Source: Avipropionibacterium sp050157065 (GTDB lineage Bacteria > Actinomycetota > Actinomycetes > Propionibacteriales > Propionibacteriaceae). Taken from it: a DNA stretch of 64,000 nt. Below, piece by piece: positions 52,476-61,649 of this stretch. Numbering within the stretch: position 1 is the first letter of the stretch; every line of letters starts with the position of its first letter. The position numbers and the translations under genes were made by a program. The stretch lies in assembly GCA_050157065.1 (NCBI GenBank), contig CP189573.1. One strand, given 5' to 3'. The notes under the pieces are model-generated. The model was not told the origin of the DNA, searched no databases, and worked only from the letters and a program-made list of their open reading frames with translations.

Positions 52476-54020
52476 TCAGGTGGTCGGGGCGAGCACGAGC
52501 CACGCGAGGGCTTCGGCCACCTGGTCGGCGGCGGCTGCGGCGTCCCGATCGGTGCTGCCACCCAGCGCCGCGCCGATGCTCAGCGCCTCCAGAGCCGCGC
52601 TGACCTCGTACCGGATCCGGCGGTCGTGGCGGGCCAGCAGTTCGCCGTAGCTGCAGGCCCACCCCGCGGGATGCGGCGGGTCCAGCTCGGCCAGCATCCG
52701 CGCCACGGCCAGGGTGTACGCGTCGTCGGGCAGTCCCGCCGCGGCGAGCGCGTCACCGCGCAGTCCGGCACCCCAGCTGGCACCGAGCAGTCGTACGGCG
52801 TCGGCCCTGCCCTCCGCGGTGGTCAGCACACGCTCCAGGCCGCCGCCTGCCGTGGCCGGGAACGTCGCCGGTCGACCGAGGTGGCGGGTCGGATCGAGGC
52901 CGGTGAGCTGGCGGGCGGCCAGCACCTCCGGCAGCACCAGGGTGGCACCGCGTGCCGGGCGGTCGTCGCCGCCCGCGGGCCCAGTGGCGAGGGCGGCCAG
53001 GCCGGCGGAGGCACGTTCGGCCAGCTCGACCTCGCCGGTGGTGATGGCCCGGCGGGCGAGCAGGGCGACCGCGAACGCCGAGGATGCCTCGTCGACCCGG
53101 GCACACAGCCCGTCCAGGGCGTCGTCCCAGTCGCCGCGGGACAGCCCGCCGGTGCTGTCGCCACCGAGGAAGCGTTGCACCACCAGTCCGGCAGCCGCGG
53201 AGTTGATCATGATCCCCTGCCGGACGGTCGGCCAGGTCCGCTCGGCCAGCGCCAGCTGGCGGTCGACCAGGTCGGTGAGCGTCGGGGCGAACCGGACCGA
53301 GACGTCGACCAGGCCCCGGGGACCGGCGAGCGGGAGGTCGAACCGTTGCCCCGGCTCCCCCTCCAGTTCGGTGGTGCCGGTCTCGTCACTGCTGTCGTCC
53401 AGCCCGACGACGCCGAGGTCGGGGTGGTGCAGTCGACACACCTCGCCCGCCTCGAACCAGGCCCACTCGGGCAGCACCTCGTGTCGGCCGTGGCCGAGCT
53501 CGCGGGGTGAGTCGTACGACTCGCCTCGCAACCTGATCACGTGTTGGGCACCCGGCTGCAGGGTGAACCCGCCGGCCTCGGCGAACGGGCCGTCACCGCG
53601 CAGTTCGCCCTGCAGCAAGGAGAATCCGTACGTCGGGTCCCCCTCACTCTTCGGCAGCACGGTGACCGACGCCTCGGCTCCGGCGCGGACCGCCCAGCCG
53701 GCCCAGCGGTCGCCGACGGTGATCAACAACGGCAGCTGGTCGACGTACACCTCGTCGGCGCTCGTGTTGGCGACCGCGACCCGGATGGCCCAGGTCCGGT
53801 CGAGGCTGTGCCGTACCGAGATCCGCAGCGGGCCGACGGTTGCGGTGTGGGCGACCTCGTCGACCTCCCACTCCGGTGCCCCCATGTCGACGAACCGCTC
53901 CGTGGAGTTGATCATGACCGGGCCGATCCCCCAGCCGACGACGGGACCACCGGCGCGCACCAGGATCGCGGCGCCGGCGGCGTCGACCAGCTCGGCGTCG
54001 CCCCATCGGATCGATTCCAT
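52476..54020 (-). CDS. unrecognised 514-residue protein
   Basis: No family recognised. The first ~270 residues are beta-rich (VVGWGIGPVMINSTERFVDM, ISVRHSLDRTWAIRVAVANT, HVIRLRGESYDS). The second half is alanine-rich and helical (RQLALAERTWPTVRQ, VALLARRAITTGEVELAERA), like a helical repeat or toroid. No signal peptide. ATG at 54018-54020 with GGAG 6 nt upstream. It is the third gene of the rpiB-nei operon, 31 bp after nei. The layout beta-sandwich then helical toroid hints at a glycoside-hydrolase-like fold, but no catalytic motif is clear. Confidence 0.6.
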   Translation of the reverse strand: MESIRWGDAELVDAAGAAILVRAGGPVVGWGIGPVMINSTERFVDMGAPEWEVDEVAHTATVGPLRISVRHSLDRTWAIRVAVANTSADEVYVDQLPLLITVGDRWAGWAVRAGAEASVTVLPKSEGDPTYGFSLLQGELRGDGPFAEAGGFTLQPGAQHVIRLRGESYDSPRELGHGRHEVLPEWAWFEAGEVCRLHHPDLGVVGLDDSSDETGTTELEGEPGQRFDLPLAGPRGLVDVSVRFAPTLTDLVDRQLALAERTWPTVRQGIMINSAAAGLVVQRFLGGDSTGGLSRGDWDDALDGLCARVDEASSAFAVALLARRAITTGEVELAERASAGLAALATGPAGGDDRPARGATLVLPEVLAARQLTGLDPTRHLGRPATFPATAGGGLERVLTTAEGRADAVRLLGASWGAGLRGDALAAAGLPDDAYTLAVARMLAELDPPHPAGWACSYGELLARHDRRIRYEVSAALEALSIGAALGGSTDRDAAAAADQVAEALAWLVLAPTT

Positions 54021-54051
54021 GATCAGCTCCCCCTCCGGACCGTCGACACCG

Positions 54052-54858
54052 TCATGAGCGACGCTGGCAATTGCCACACCAGTAGAGGTTCCGGGCTTCC
54101 AGGGACGCCTTGCGCACCTGCGAGCCGCACACCAGGCAGGGTTGGCCGTGGCGGCGGTAGACGTACACCTCGCCGCCGTGGTCATCGACCCGCGGCGGTC
54201 GTCCCATCGCCTCGGGCGTGTGCTCGGGCCGTACGGTGTCGATCCGGTCGTCGACCACGCCGATCGGCATCAGCGCGGCCAGGTCGTCCCACACCGCCTG
54301 CCAGGTCCGCTGCTTGATCACCCGGCCCTCCCGTAGTGGGTGCACCCGCTGTCGGAACAGCACCTCGGCCCGGTAGACGTTGCCGACACCCGAGATCACC
54401 TGCTGGTCCATCAACAGCCCGGCGACGGTGCGTCGGGAGGCGTGGATCCGACGCCAGGCACGACTCGGGTCGGCGTCCGGGTCGAGCGGGTCGGGCCCCA
54501 GTCGCGCGATCACCGCGGCCAACTCGGTGTCGGTGATCAACGCGCACAGTTGTGGTCCGCGCAGGTCGGCGGCCACCTCGTCGGTTGCCAGCCGTAGCCG
54601 GACCACGCCGACCGGTGGGCCGGGCGGGCCGAACCCGAGGCCGCCGATCAGGCCGAGGTGGATGTGGATCCACTGCTCACCTTCGAAGCCGACGAACAGG
54701 TGCTTGCCGACCGCCTTCGCGCCGGTGAACCGTCGGCCGTCGACCACCGCCGCCGATGCGGAGAAGCGTCCCTGCGGACTGCTCACCTGCAGGTCGTGGC
54801 CGGTGAAGTGTCGGTTGAGGTCGAGGGCGAGCCGGTGGAGGTGATGGCCTTCTGGCAT
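54052..54858 (-). CDS. Fpg/Nei-family DNA glycosylase/AP lyase
   Basis: A base-excision repair enzyme of 268 residues. P2 and E3 of MPEGH are the catalytic Schiff-base proline and general acid, and K53 in VGKHLFV is the conserved lysine. A helix-two-turn-helix (QQVISGVGNVYRAEVLF, ~150-166) is present. The C-terminal zinc finger is C-x2-C (CLVCG) and C-x2-C (CGNC). MPEGHHLH rather than MPELPEVE points to the Nei2 branch, which removes oxidised bases. It lies 3 bp downstream of rpiB. Confidence 0.93.
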   Translation of the reverse strand: MPEGHHLHRLALDLNRHFTGHDLQVSSPQGRFSASAAVVDGRRFTGAKAVGKHLFVGFEGEQWIHIHLGLIGGLGFGPPGPPVGVVRLRLATDEVAADLRGPQLCALITDTELAAVIARLGPDPLDPDADPSRAWRRIHASRRTVAGLLMDQQVISGVGNVYRAEVLFRQRVHPLREGRVIKQRTWQAVWDDLAALMPIGVVDDRIDTVRPEHTPEAMGRPPRVDDHGGEVYVYRRHGQPCLVCGSQVRKASLEARNLYWCGNCQRRS

Positions 54859-54861
54859 CGA

Positions 54862-55323
54862 TCAGCCGGGCAGCGAGCCGGTGGTCTCGTACGTGGCCAA
54901 CAGGTCGATCCGGCGGGTGTGCCGTTCCTCACCGGAGTACTCGGTGGCCAAGAAGCTGCGCACCAGCTCGATCGCCTCGGCCTCGGTGTGCTTGCGGGCC
55001 CCGACGGCGACGACGTTGGCGTTGTTGTGCTCGCGGGCCAGCCGGGCGGTGTCGGCGTCGTAGGCCAGCGCGGCGCGCACCCCCTTCACCTTGTTGGCCG
55101 CGATCTGCTCGCCGTTGCCGGAACCGCCGAGCACCACACCCAGCGAGCCCGGGTCGGCCACGACCGCCTCGGCGGCCGGGATGCAGAACACCGGGTAGTC
55201 GTCCTGGGCGTCGTACGCCGCGGGCCCGTGGTCGACCACGTCGTGGCCGTCGGACTGCAGGGCCGCCACGAGCGCCTGCTTCAGTTCCCAGGCCGCATGG
55301 TCGCCGCCGATGTGTACGCGCAT
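54862..55323 (-). CDS. rpiB: ribose-5-phosphate isomerase B
   Basis: A 153-residue RpiB/LacAB-family isomerase of the pentose phosphate pathway. MRVHIGGDHAAWELK at the start holds the phosphate-binding Asp-His pair, and GVVLGGSGNGEQIAANKVKG near 64-83 is the active-site loop. In this loop the usual cysteine base of E. coli RpiB is replaced by Ser/Gly, as in actinobacterial forms. ATG at 55321-55323. First gene of a three-gene operon. Confidence 0.93.
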   Translation of the reverse strand: MRVHIGGDHAAWELKQALVAALQSDGHDVVDHGPAAYDAQDDYPVFCIPAAEAVVADPGSLGVVLGGSGNGEQIAANKVKGVRAALAYDADTARLAREHNNANVVAVGARKHTEAEAIELVRSFLATEYSGEERHTRRIDLLATYETTGSLPG

Positions 55324-55406
55324 GACGAGCACTCTAACGCTGCTGCGATGATCGGGGTTGCGCAGGTTTGCCGTGACCACCGTCTTGCCCGAAGGAGCGC
55401 CACTCC

Positions 55407-56603
55407 GTGACCTCGACCAGCCCGTCCCCGACCACGACCTCGCCGGACACCACCGCACCGGACACCACCGCACCGGGCACCGTGGCCACGTTCCGCGCCG
55501 CGGAGCTGGCGGTGACCACCGCACCGGCGACCGGCTCGGACCGTGACGTGGCGTGGCTGTCGCCACGGCAGGCTCCGTTCGAGGTGGCCGGGTTCGGCTG
55601 GTTCGCCGAGGAGGGTGTGTACCGCCGGTTGCCCCAGCGGTCGCCCTGGCCGCTGCGGCCCGAGGTGGACCGCAAGGCCGACGCCACCGCCGGCGGGCAG
55701 CTCCGGTTCACCACCGACTCCACCGTGCTCGCGGTACGGATGTCGCTGACCGGGGCGCCGACGATGAACCAGATGGCACCCACCGGGCAGGCCGGCGTGG
55801 ACGCGTACGTCAGCGAGCAGAACGCCGACGGCAGCTGGACCGAGCCACGGTTCTGGGCGGTCGCCCGGCCCGCGGTGGACGCCGCCGAGTACGAGCGTGT
55901 GTTGCTGCCCGCCATCCCCGCACCCGCACACGGGTTGCGGATGATCACCCTCAACCTGCCGCTCTACCTGGGCGTCACCGAGGTGGAGGTGGGCCTCGCC
56001 CCGGAGTCGCAGGTCGCCGCACCGCGACCCTTCGCCGTACCGGGTCGGGTCGTCTTCTACGGCACCTCGATCACCACCGGCGGCTGCGCGACTCGGCCCG
56101 GGATGACCTACCCGAGCATCCTCGGTCGTCGGCTCGACCAGGAAGTGATCAACCTCGGGTTCCCCGGCGACGGGAAGGGCGACCCGGAGGTCGCCCGGCT
56201 GCTCGGCCAGCTCGACGACGTGGCCTGCCACGTCCTCGACTACGAGACCAACGTGCTCGAGACCGAGAAGGTCCGGACCACGCTCACCGACTTCATCCCG
56301 ATCCTGCGGGAGGCCCGGCCCGAGGTCCCGATCCTGGTGATCACCAAGGCGCGCTGTGCCCGCGAGGCCTACGACGCCGAGCAGGTCCGGTCCCGACTGG
56401 AGCGCCGCGACATCCAGCTGGAGATCGTGGAGCGACACCGTGCCGCCGGCGACGAGCACGTGCACTTCCTCGACCTGGGACACCTCGACATGGCGGCAGG
56501 CACCGTCGACGGCCTCCACCCCACCGACCTCGGGTTCACCTGGTACGCCGACGCGATCGAGCCGAAGCTGCGACGGATCCTCGGCGGGGACACCTCCCGC
56601 TGA
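55407..56603 (+). CDS. SGNH/GDSL-family esterase with N-terminal beta-sandwich
   Basis: A 398-residue hydrolase. Residues ~30-205 form a beta-sandwich (LRFTTDSTVLAVRMSLTG, RMITLNLPLYLGVTEVEVGL). The SGNH domain follows: catalytic S221 in YGTSITTGG, Gly in GFPGDGKGD, Asn in DYETNVLE, and D368/H371 in DGLHPTD. This two-domain layout matches carbohydrate esterase-like SGNH proteins, so deacetylation of a glycan is likely. There is no signal peptide. The first 25 residues contain a repeated PDTTAPDTTAP from a 15-bp DNA repeat. Start GTG with GAAGGAG 9 nt upstream. Divergent from rpiB. Confidence 0.82.
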   Translation: MTSTSPSPTTTSPDTTAPDTTAPGTVATFRAAELAVTTAPATGSDRDVAWLSPRQAPFEVAGFGWFAEEGVYRRLPQRSPWPLRPEVDRKADATAGGQLRFTTDSTVLAVRMSLTGAPTMNQMAPTGQAGVDAYVSEQNADGSWTEPRFWAVARPAVDAAEYERVLLPAIPAPAHGLRMITLNLPLYLGVTEVEVGLAPESQVAAPRPFAVPGRVVFYGTSITTGGCATRPGMTYPSILGRRLDQEVINLGFPGDGKGDPEVARLLGQLDDVACHVLDYETNVLETEKVRTTLTDFIPILREARPEVPILVITKARCAREAYDAEQVRSRLERRDIQLEIVERHRAAGDEHVHFLDLGHLDMAAGTVDGLHPTDLGFTWYADAIEPKLRRILGGDTSR

Positions 56604-56680
56604 GCCCCGGACGCCCCGCTGACCCGAGATGCCGGTCGAGCCCGTCGAGGGCGCCCGGCGATTCCCTGATGGCTGGGCGG

Positions 56681-56743
56681 AGAAGGGCGTTTCAGCGACA
56701 CAGCCGACACATACGTCCAGCTGTGTCGCTGTGGCGCCCTTCT
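56681..56743. terminator. long stem-loop between convergent genes (copy 2)
   Basis: Arms 56681-56704 and 56720-56743 pair at 21 of 24 positions around a 15-nt loop and are followed by TTTA. The right arm shares TGTGTCGCTGTGGCGCCC with copy 1 at 3199-3251. It sits between the SGNH and GNAT genes, which converge. Confidence 0.7.
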
Positions 56744-56808
56744 TTACGAGCACCCCGCCCCCACAGCCGCCCGGCGACGCCTCTCGACAGGCTCGTGGCG
56801 CGTTGGGG

Positions 56809-57330
56809 TCAGGCCGGCGACTGGGTCCGGACCATCCTGACCTCGGCGACGCCGAGGTCGTCACGGGTCTTCCGGCCACCGTCGAGCTCGAAGCCGTGCC
56901 GGCGGTAGAACGCGATCGCCCGCTCGTTGCCGTCCAGCACCCACAGGTACGCCGGGGCGTCACCGACCGCGACCTGCAGCAACCGATCGGCGATCCCGGT
57001 GCCGTGGGCGACGCCCAACAGGTGGATCGACGCGAGCTCCAACGCGACCGGCGCGTCGAGGTCACGAGCGATGCACGCGTTCGCGACCCCGACGATCTCG
57101 TCGTCGGACTCCCCGTCGACGACCAGCCAGAAGTACTCGCCGGCGGCCATCAGGTCACGCCACAACTCGGCCTGCTCGTCGAGCCGCGACCGTACGGCAT
57201 GGGCGGCGAGCACCGCCTCGGGCAACAGCCCCGGGTAGGCCTGCTGCCAGATGCGGTCGAGCGTGACCACCGCAGCATCGGCGTCGGCCGGCGTGGCCTG
57301 CCGGATCCGGAACCGTCCCGCCGACACCAT
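56809..57330 (-). CDS. GNAT-family N-acetyltransferase
   Basis: A 173-residue acetyltransferase with the GNAT order of strands: FRIRQATPADADA at the start, EYFWLVVDGESDDEIVGVAN, then motif A (ELASIHLLGVAHGTGIADRL, acetyl-CoA loop G-x-G-x-A) and AIAFYRRHGFELDG at the end. The acceptor is unknown. The TCGACAGGCTCG repeat near 56782 lies just past its stop. Confidence 0.87.
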   Translation of the reverse strand: MVSAGRFRIRQATPADADAAVVTLDRIWQQAYPGLLPEAVLAAHAVRSRLDEQAELWRDLMAAGEYFWLVVDGESDDEIVGVANACIARDLDAPVALELASIHLLGVAHGTGIADRLLQVAVGDAPAYLWVLDGNERAIAFYRRHGFELDGGRKTRDDLGVAEVRMVRTQSPA

Positions 57331-57397
57331 CAGCCGACGCCCATGATCAACAGCTGCGCCGACGGACCGACCATGATCACCTTCACAAAAGCAATCG

Positions 57398-58135
57398 TCA
57401 GTCGAAGATCGGCCCGACCGTACGGGACCGCTTCAGCTCGAAGAAGCCCGGGTAGCTCGCCAGCGCCCGGGCGCCGTCGAACACCACCCCGGCCTGTTCT
57501 CCCTTGGGTGCCGGCGACATCACGGGACCGAAGAAGGCGACTCCCTCGATGTGGATCACCGGCGTCCCGACGTCGTCGCCGACCGGGTCCATCCCCGCGT
57601 GGTGCGACGACCGCAGGGCGTCGTCGTTCGCATCGGTGTCACCAAGATCAGCCAGCGTGATCGGCAACCCGATGTCGGTCAGTGCCGCCTCGAGGGTGGC
57701 CCGCGACCGCTCCTCCTTGTTGAGGTGGTAGCGGGTCCCCAGGGCGGTGTAGAACTCGCGCAGCTTCTGTTGACCGTGCTCGGCCTCCACCCCCAGGCAC
57801 ACCCGGACGTGGGCCCAGCCGCGGTCCATCGACGCGCGGTAGCCGGGCTCGAGATCACGCCCCTCGTTGAGCACCGACAGGCTCATCACGTGGAAGATCG
57901 TGTCGACGGGACGGACCTGCTCCACCTCGAGCATCCAGCGCGACGTCATCCACGCCCACGGACACCCCGGATCGAACCAGAAGTGCACCTGGGTGCGCTC
58001 GGTGTCACCGACCCCGAGGCGGGCGGCGGCCTCCTTGACCTTCTCCCCCACACCCGCCGCCTGGGTCTTCAGACCCGCGGCGATGTCTTGTGCTGCACCG
58101 ACCACCTGCTGCTTGCGATCTTCCGTGGCTGCCAT
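57398..58135 (-). CDS. DsbA-like protein related to mycothiol-dependent nitroreductase (Rv2466c type)
   Basis: A thioredoxin-fold protein of 245 residues. FWFDPGCPWAW places C58 at the start of the active-site helix, and the partner cysteine of a CxxC is absent (CPWA). The cis-proline loop is GTPVIHI. The Rv2466c family is described as F420-independent and mycothiol-coupled, with a CPWC site, so this member would be a one-cysteine variant. The first ~45 residues form a charged helix not needed for the fold. Divergent from pepN with 43 bp between starts. Confidence 0.78.
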   Translation of the reverse strand: MAATEDRKQQVVGAAQDIAAGLKTQAAGVGEKVKEAAARLGVGDTERTQVHFWFDPGCPWAWMTSRWMLEVEQVRPVDTIFHVMSLSVLNEGRDLEPGYRASMDRGWAHVRVCLGVEAEHGQQKLREFYTALGTRYHLNKEERSRATLEAALTDIGLPITLADLGDTDANDDALRSSHHAGMDPVGDDVGTPVIHIEGVAFFGPVMSPAPKGEQAGVVFDGARALASYPGFFELKRSRTVGPIFD

Positions 58136-58178
58136 GGCGTCAGCGTAACCAAGCCCCGTGGCATGAAAGTATTTGCCC

Positions 58179-60788
58179 ATGTCCGATGCCAACATCCTGC
58201 GCAGCGAGGCCCGGCAGCGTGCCGCGTTGCTGTCCACCGACAGCTACCGCGTCCACGTCGACCTGTCCGGCCGCACCCCGTCCGACACGCCGCTGGCCGA
58301 GCCGACGAAGACCTTCGTCTCGACCTCGACGATCCGCTACACCGGCAATGAGGAAGGGACGACCCACGTCGACCTGATCGCCGACGAGATCGTGTCGGCG
58401 ACCCTGGACGGGAGGCCGTTGGCCGTCGACGACTTCGAGGGCCACCGGTTCACGCTGCCGGTCGCCCCCGGCAGCCACGAGCTGACCGTGACCGCGATCT
58501 GTCGCTACTCCCGCGAGGGCACCGGCCTGCACCGCTTCGTCGACCCGGCCGACGACCGGGTCTACCTGTACACCCAGTTCGAGGTGCCCGACGCCCGCCG
58601 GGTGTACGCCTGCTTCGAACAGCCCGACCTGAAGGCGACCTTCGAGATCAGCGTCACCGCCCCCGCGGGCTGGACCGTGGTGTCGAACTCCGACCGCGTG
58701 GAGCCGCAGCCCACCTCGGACGGGTTCGCCCGGTGGGACTTCGCCGCGACCAAGCCGATGTCGACCTACATCACCGCGATCGTGGCCGGTGAGTACCACC
58801 AGGTGACCGACTCGTACGCAGGCCGCAGCGGCACCGTACCGATGTCGGTGCTGTGCCGGCAGTCGCTGGCCGAACACCTCGACGCCGACCGCATCCTGGC
58901 CACCACCAAGGCCGGCTTCGACGTGTTCGAGAAGCACTTCGACATGCCGTACGCCTTCGGCTCCTACGACCAGTCGTTCGTCCCGGAGTACAACATCGGC
59001 GCGATGGAGAACGCTGGCTGCGTCACCTTCCGCGACGAGTACGTGTTCCGCTCCCGGGTCACCGCCGCCGCCCTCCGTGGCCGCGACAACACGATCCTGC
59101 ACGAGCTGGCCCACATGTGGTTCGGCGACCTGGTGACCATGACCTGGTGGGACGACCTGTGGCTCAACGAGTCGTTCGCCGAGTGGGCCTCCCACTTCGC
59201 CCAGTCGGAGAACGACGAGGACGCGTCGACCGCGTGGGCCGAGTTCTGCAACAGCCGCAAGACCTGGGCGTACCGGCAGGACCAGCTGCCGTCGACCCAC
59301 CCGATCGCCGCCGACATGGTCGACCTCGACGCCGTCGAGCTGAACTTCGACGGGATCACGTACGCCAAGGGCGCCTCGGTGCTGCGGCAACTGGTCGCCT
59401 ACGTCGGACGGACCGAGTTCCTGGCCGGCGTGGCCGCGTACTTCGCCGCCCACCAATACGGCAACACCCAACTGTCGGACCTGCTGACGAAGCTGGAGGA
59501 GGCCTCGGGCCGCGACCTGTCGGACTGGTCGGCGCAGTGGCTGGAGGTGGCCGGCGTCAACACGATGCGGGCCGACTTCGAAACGACCCCCGAGCCCGGC
59601 GAGGGGACCGAGACGTACTCCCGGTTCACCGTGGTGCAGACGGCGCCGCAGGACTGGCCGACGCTGCGGTCGCACCGGATGTCGATCGGGGTGTACGCCT
59701 TGCGCGACGACGTGCTGACGCGGGTGAAGCGGGTCGAGTGCGACGTCACCGGACCGAGGACCGAGGTCCCCGAACTGGTCGGCGTCGAGGTCGGTGACCT
59801 GGTGCTGCTGAATGACGACGACCTCGCCTACACCAAGATCAGGTTGGACCCGGCGTCGTTGGCGACCGTCGTCGAACACATCGCCCAGATCGACTCACCG
59901 CTGGCCCGCGCCGTGCTCTGGGGTGCGGCCTGGGACATGTGCCGTGACGCCGAGATGGCGGCCGCCGACTACGTCACCATGGTGCTGGGCGGGATCGGGG
60001 TGGAGTCCGACCTGACCGCCGTCGGCGCCCTGCTGAAGCAGTCGGCCACCGCGGCCGAGTTGTACACCGCGCCGGGTGAGGCACGGACGGCTGCACGCGT
60101 GGCACTGGAGCAGGGGATCGCACGGCAGTTGCGGGACGCCGATCCCGGCTCGGACCACCAGCTCGCGTTCGCGAAGGCACTCGCCACGGCGGTCACCGGG
60201 GACGCGGGCGGTTCGCTACTGCGCGGCTGGTTGGACGGCGAGGAGGTGCCCGAGGGGTTGGTGATCGACACCGACCTGCGGTGGTTGTTGATCACCGAGC
60301 TGGCTCGACTCGGCGCCGCCTCGGAGGCCGACATCGACGCCGAACTGGAACGGGACAACACGATCACCGGTCAGGAGGCTGCCGCTGCGGCCCGCGCCGC
60401 TCGGCCGACCCGGGCCGCCAAGGCCGCCGCCTGGCACCTGATGGTGGAGGCCCCGGACGTACCGAACGAGACGCACCGCAAGGTGTGTCGCCAGTTCGTC
60501 CGGGCTGGTCAGGAGGACCTGCTCAGCCAGTACGTCGAGCCGTACCTGCGCACCGCGGCCGCCATCAGCGAGCACAGCGGGGTGTGGGCCGACCGTGGCC
60601 TGCCGCTGCAGAACGGGTTCTTGACGTTGGCGTTCCCCGACCTGGTGGCGAGCGAGGAGCTGGTCGACCGGGTCGAGCAGTGGCTGCGGACCGACGGGCT
60701 GTCGGACCAGGTCCGCAGACTGGTCGGTGAGCGGCGCGACGACGCCGTCCGGGCACTGCGCTGCCACCGGGTCCGGGCCGGGCGGTGA
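58179..60788 (+). CDS. pepN: aminopeptidase N (M1 zinc metallopeptidase)
   Basis: A cytoplasmic exopeptidase of 869 residues. The GAMEN substrate motif lies at ~274-278 and the zinc site HELAH at 308-312, with the third ligand Glu 18 residues later in NESFAEW. The C-terminal helical ERAP1-like domain is complete (DLSDWSAQWLEVAGV to the end). The ATG at 58179 is preferred to a TTG two codons earlier. No clear Shine-Dalgarno is seen, so it may be leaderless. Confidence 0.95.
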   Translation: MSDANILRSEARQRAALLSTDSYRVHVDLSGRTPSDTPLAEPTKTFVSTSTIRYTGNEEGTTHVDLIADEIVSATLDGRPLAVDDFEGHRFTLPVAPGSHELTVTAICRYSREGTGLHRFVDPADDRVYLYTQFEVPDARRVYACFEQPDLKATFEISVTAPAGWTVVSNSDRVEPQPTSDGFARWDFAATKPMSTYITAIVAGEYHQVTDSYAGRSGTVPMSVLCRQSLAEHLDADRILATTKAGFDVFEKHFDMPYAFGSYDQSFVPEYNIGAMENAGCVTFRDEYVFRSRVTAAALRGRDNTILHELAHMWFGDLVTMTWWDDLWLNESFAEWASHFAQSENDEDASTAWAEFCNSRKTWAYRQDQLPSTHPIAADMVDLDAVELNFDGITYAKGASVLRQLVAYVGRTEFLAGVAAYFAAHQYGNTQLSDLLTKLEEASGRDLSDWSAQWLEVAGVNTMRADFETTPEPGEGTETYSRFTVVQTAPQDWPTLRSHRMSIGVYALRDDVLTRVKRVECDVTGPRTEVPELVGVEVGDLVLLNDDDLAYTKIRLDPASLATVVEHIAQIDSPLARAVLWGAAWDMCRDAEMAAADYVTMVLGGIGVESDLTAVGALLKQSATAAELYTAPGEARTAARVALEQGIARQLRDADPGSDHQLAFAKALATAVTGDAGGSLLRGWLDGEEVPEGLVIDTDLRWLLITELARLGAASEADIDAELERDNTITGQEAAAAARAARPTRAAKAAAWHLMVEAPDVPNETHRKVCRQFVRAGQEDLLSQYVEPYLRTAAAISEHSGVWADRGLPLQNGFLTLAFPDLVASEELVDRVEQWLRTDGLSDQVRRLVGERRDDAVRALRCHRVRAGR

Positions 60789-60795
60789 CGGCGGC

Positions 60796-61599
60796 GTGAC
60801 CGCCTTCGGCGAGCTGACCGGATGGCTGGACGAGCAGTACCCGCCGGCGTCGGCGGCGGCCTGGGACCGCGTCGGGGTCGTCTGCGGTGAGCCAGACCGC
60901 AGCCTCGGCTCGGTACTTCTGACCGTCGACGTCACCCCTGCCGTGGTGGCGCAGGCCCGCGAGCTCGGCGCCAGCGCGATCGTGGCCCACCATCCACTGC
61001 TGCTGCGTGGGGTGCACGGGATCGACCCACGGCATCCGAAGGGTCGGATGGTCACCGACCTGGTGCAGTGGCGGATCGGCCTGTACTGCGCCCACACCAA
61101 CGCCGACATCGGCCCGTACGGGACGGTGGCCGCCCTCGCCGACCGGCTGGGGTTGCGTGAGCCGCGGCCGTTGGTGCCGAGCGGTGACGACCCGGCATCC
61201 GGCCTCGGTCGGGTCGGCACGGTCGAGCCGACCACGGTCGGCGACTTCGCCGCACTGGTGGCCGACCGGCTCCCCCGGACCGCCGTCGGGGTACGGGTGG
61301 CCGGGGATCCGGACCGTGCCGTGACGACCGTCGCCGTGCAGGCCGGTGCCGGGGACGACCTGTTCGACGAGGCCCGACGGTCGGGCGCCGACCTCTACCT
61401 GACCTCGGACCTGCGGCACCATCCCGCGTCCGAAGCGCTGTGCTGGCCCGAGTCGCCGGCGCTGCTGGACGTGGCCCACTGGGCCGCCGAGTGGACGTGG
61501 CTGCCGGTGCTGCAGCAGCGCATGGCTGACGGTCTCGGATCCGTGCCGACGGTCGTCTCCGACCTCAACACCGACCCCTGGACGTCCCGGGTCGGCTGA
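60796..61599 (+). CDS. Nif3-like dinuclear metal centre protein (GTP cyclohydrolase I type 2 family)
   Basis: A 267-residue protein of the Nif3/YbgI family. Metal ligands are seen in IVAHHPLLLRG, CAHTNADIGPYG, YLTSDLRHH and LLDVAHWAAEW. Function across the family is unsettled, and the cyclohydrolase label is only a family name. The GTG at 60796 lies 7 bp after the pepN stop, so the two are probably cotranscribed; the ribosome site is weak. Confidence 0.83.
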   Translation: MTAFGELTGWLDEQYPPASAAAWDRVGVVCGEPDRSLGSVLLTVDVTPAVVAQARELGASAIVAHHPLLLRGVHGIDPRHPKGRMVTDLVQWRIGLYCAHTNADIGPYGTVAALADRLGLREPRPLVPSGDDPASGLGRVGTVEPTTVGDFAALVADRLPRTAVGVRVAGDPDRAVTTVAVQAGAGDDLFDEARRSGADLYLTSDLRHHPASEALCWPESPALLDVAHWAAEWTWLPVLQQRMADGLGSVPTVVSDLNTDPWTSRVG

Positions 61600-61649
61600 A
61601 CCGCTGCCATGGCCTCGACGGCCGTGACCCGACGGCTGAGTGGGACGCC

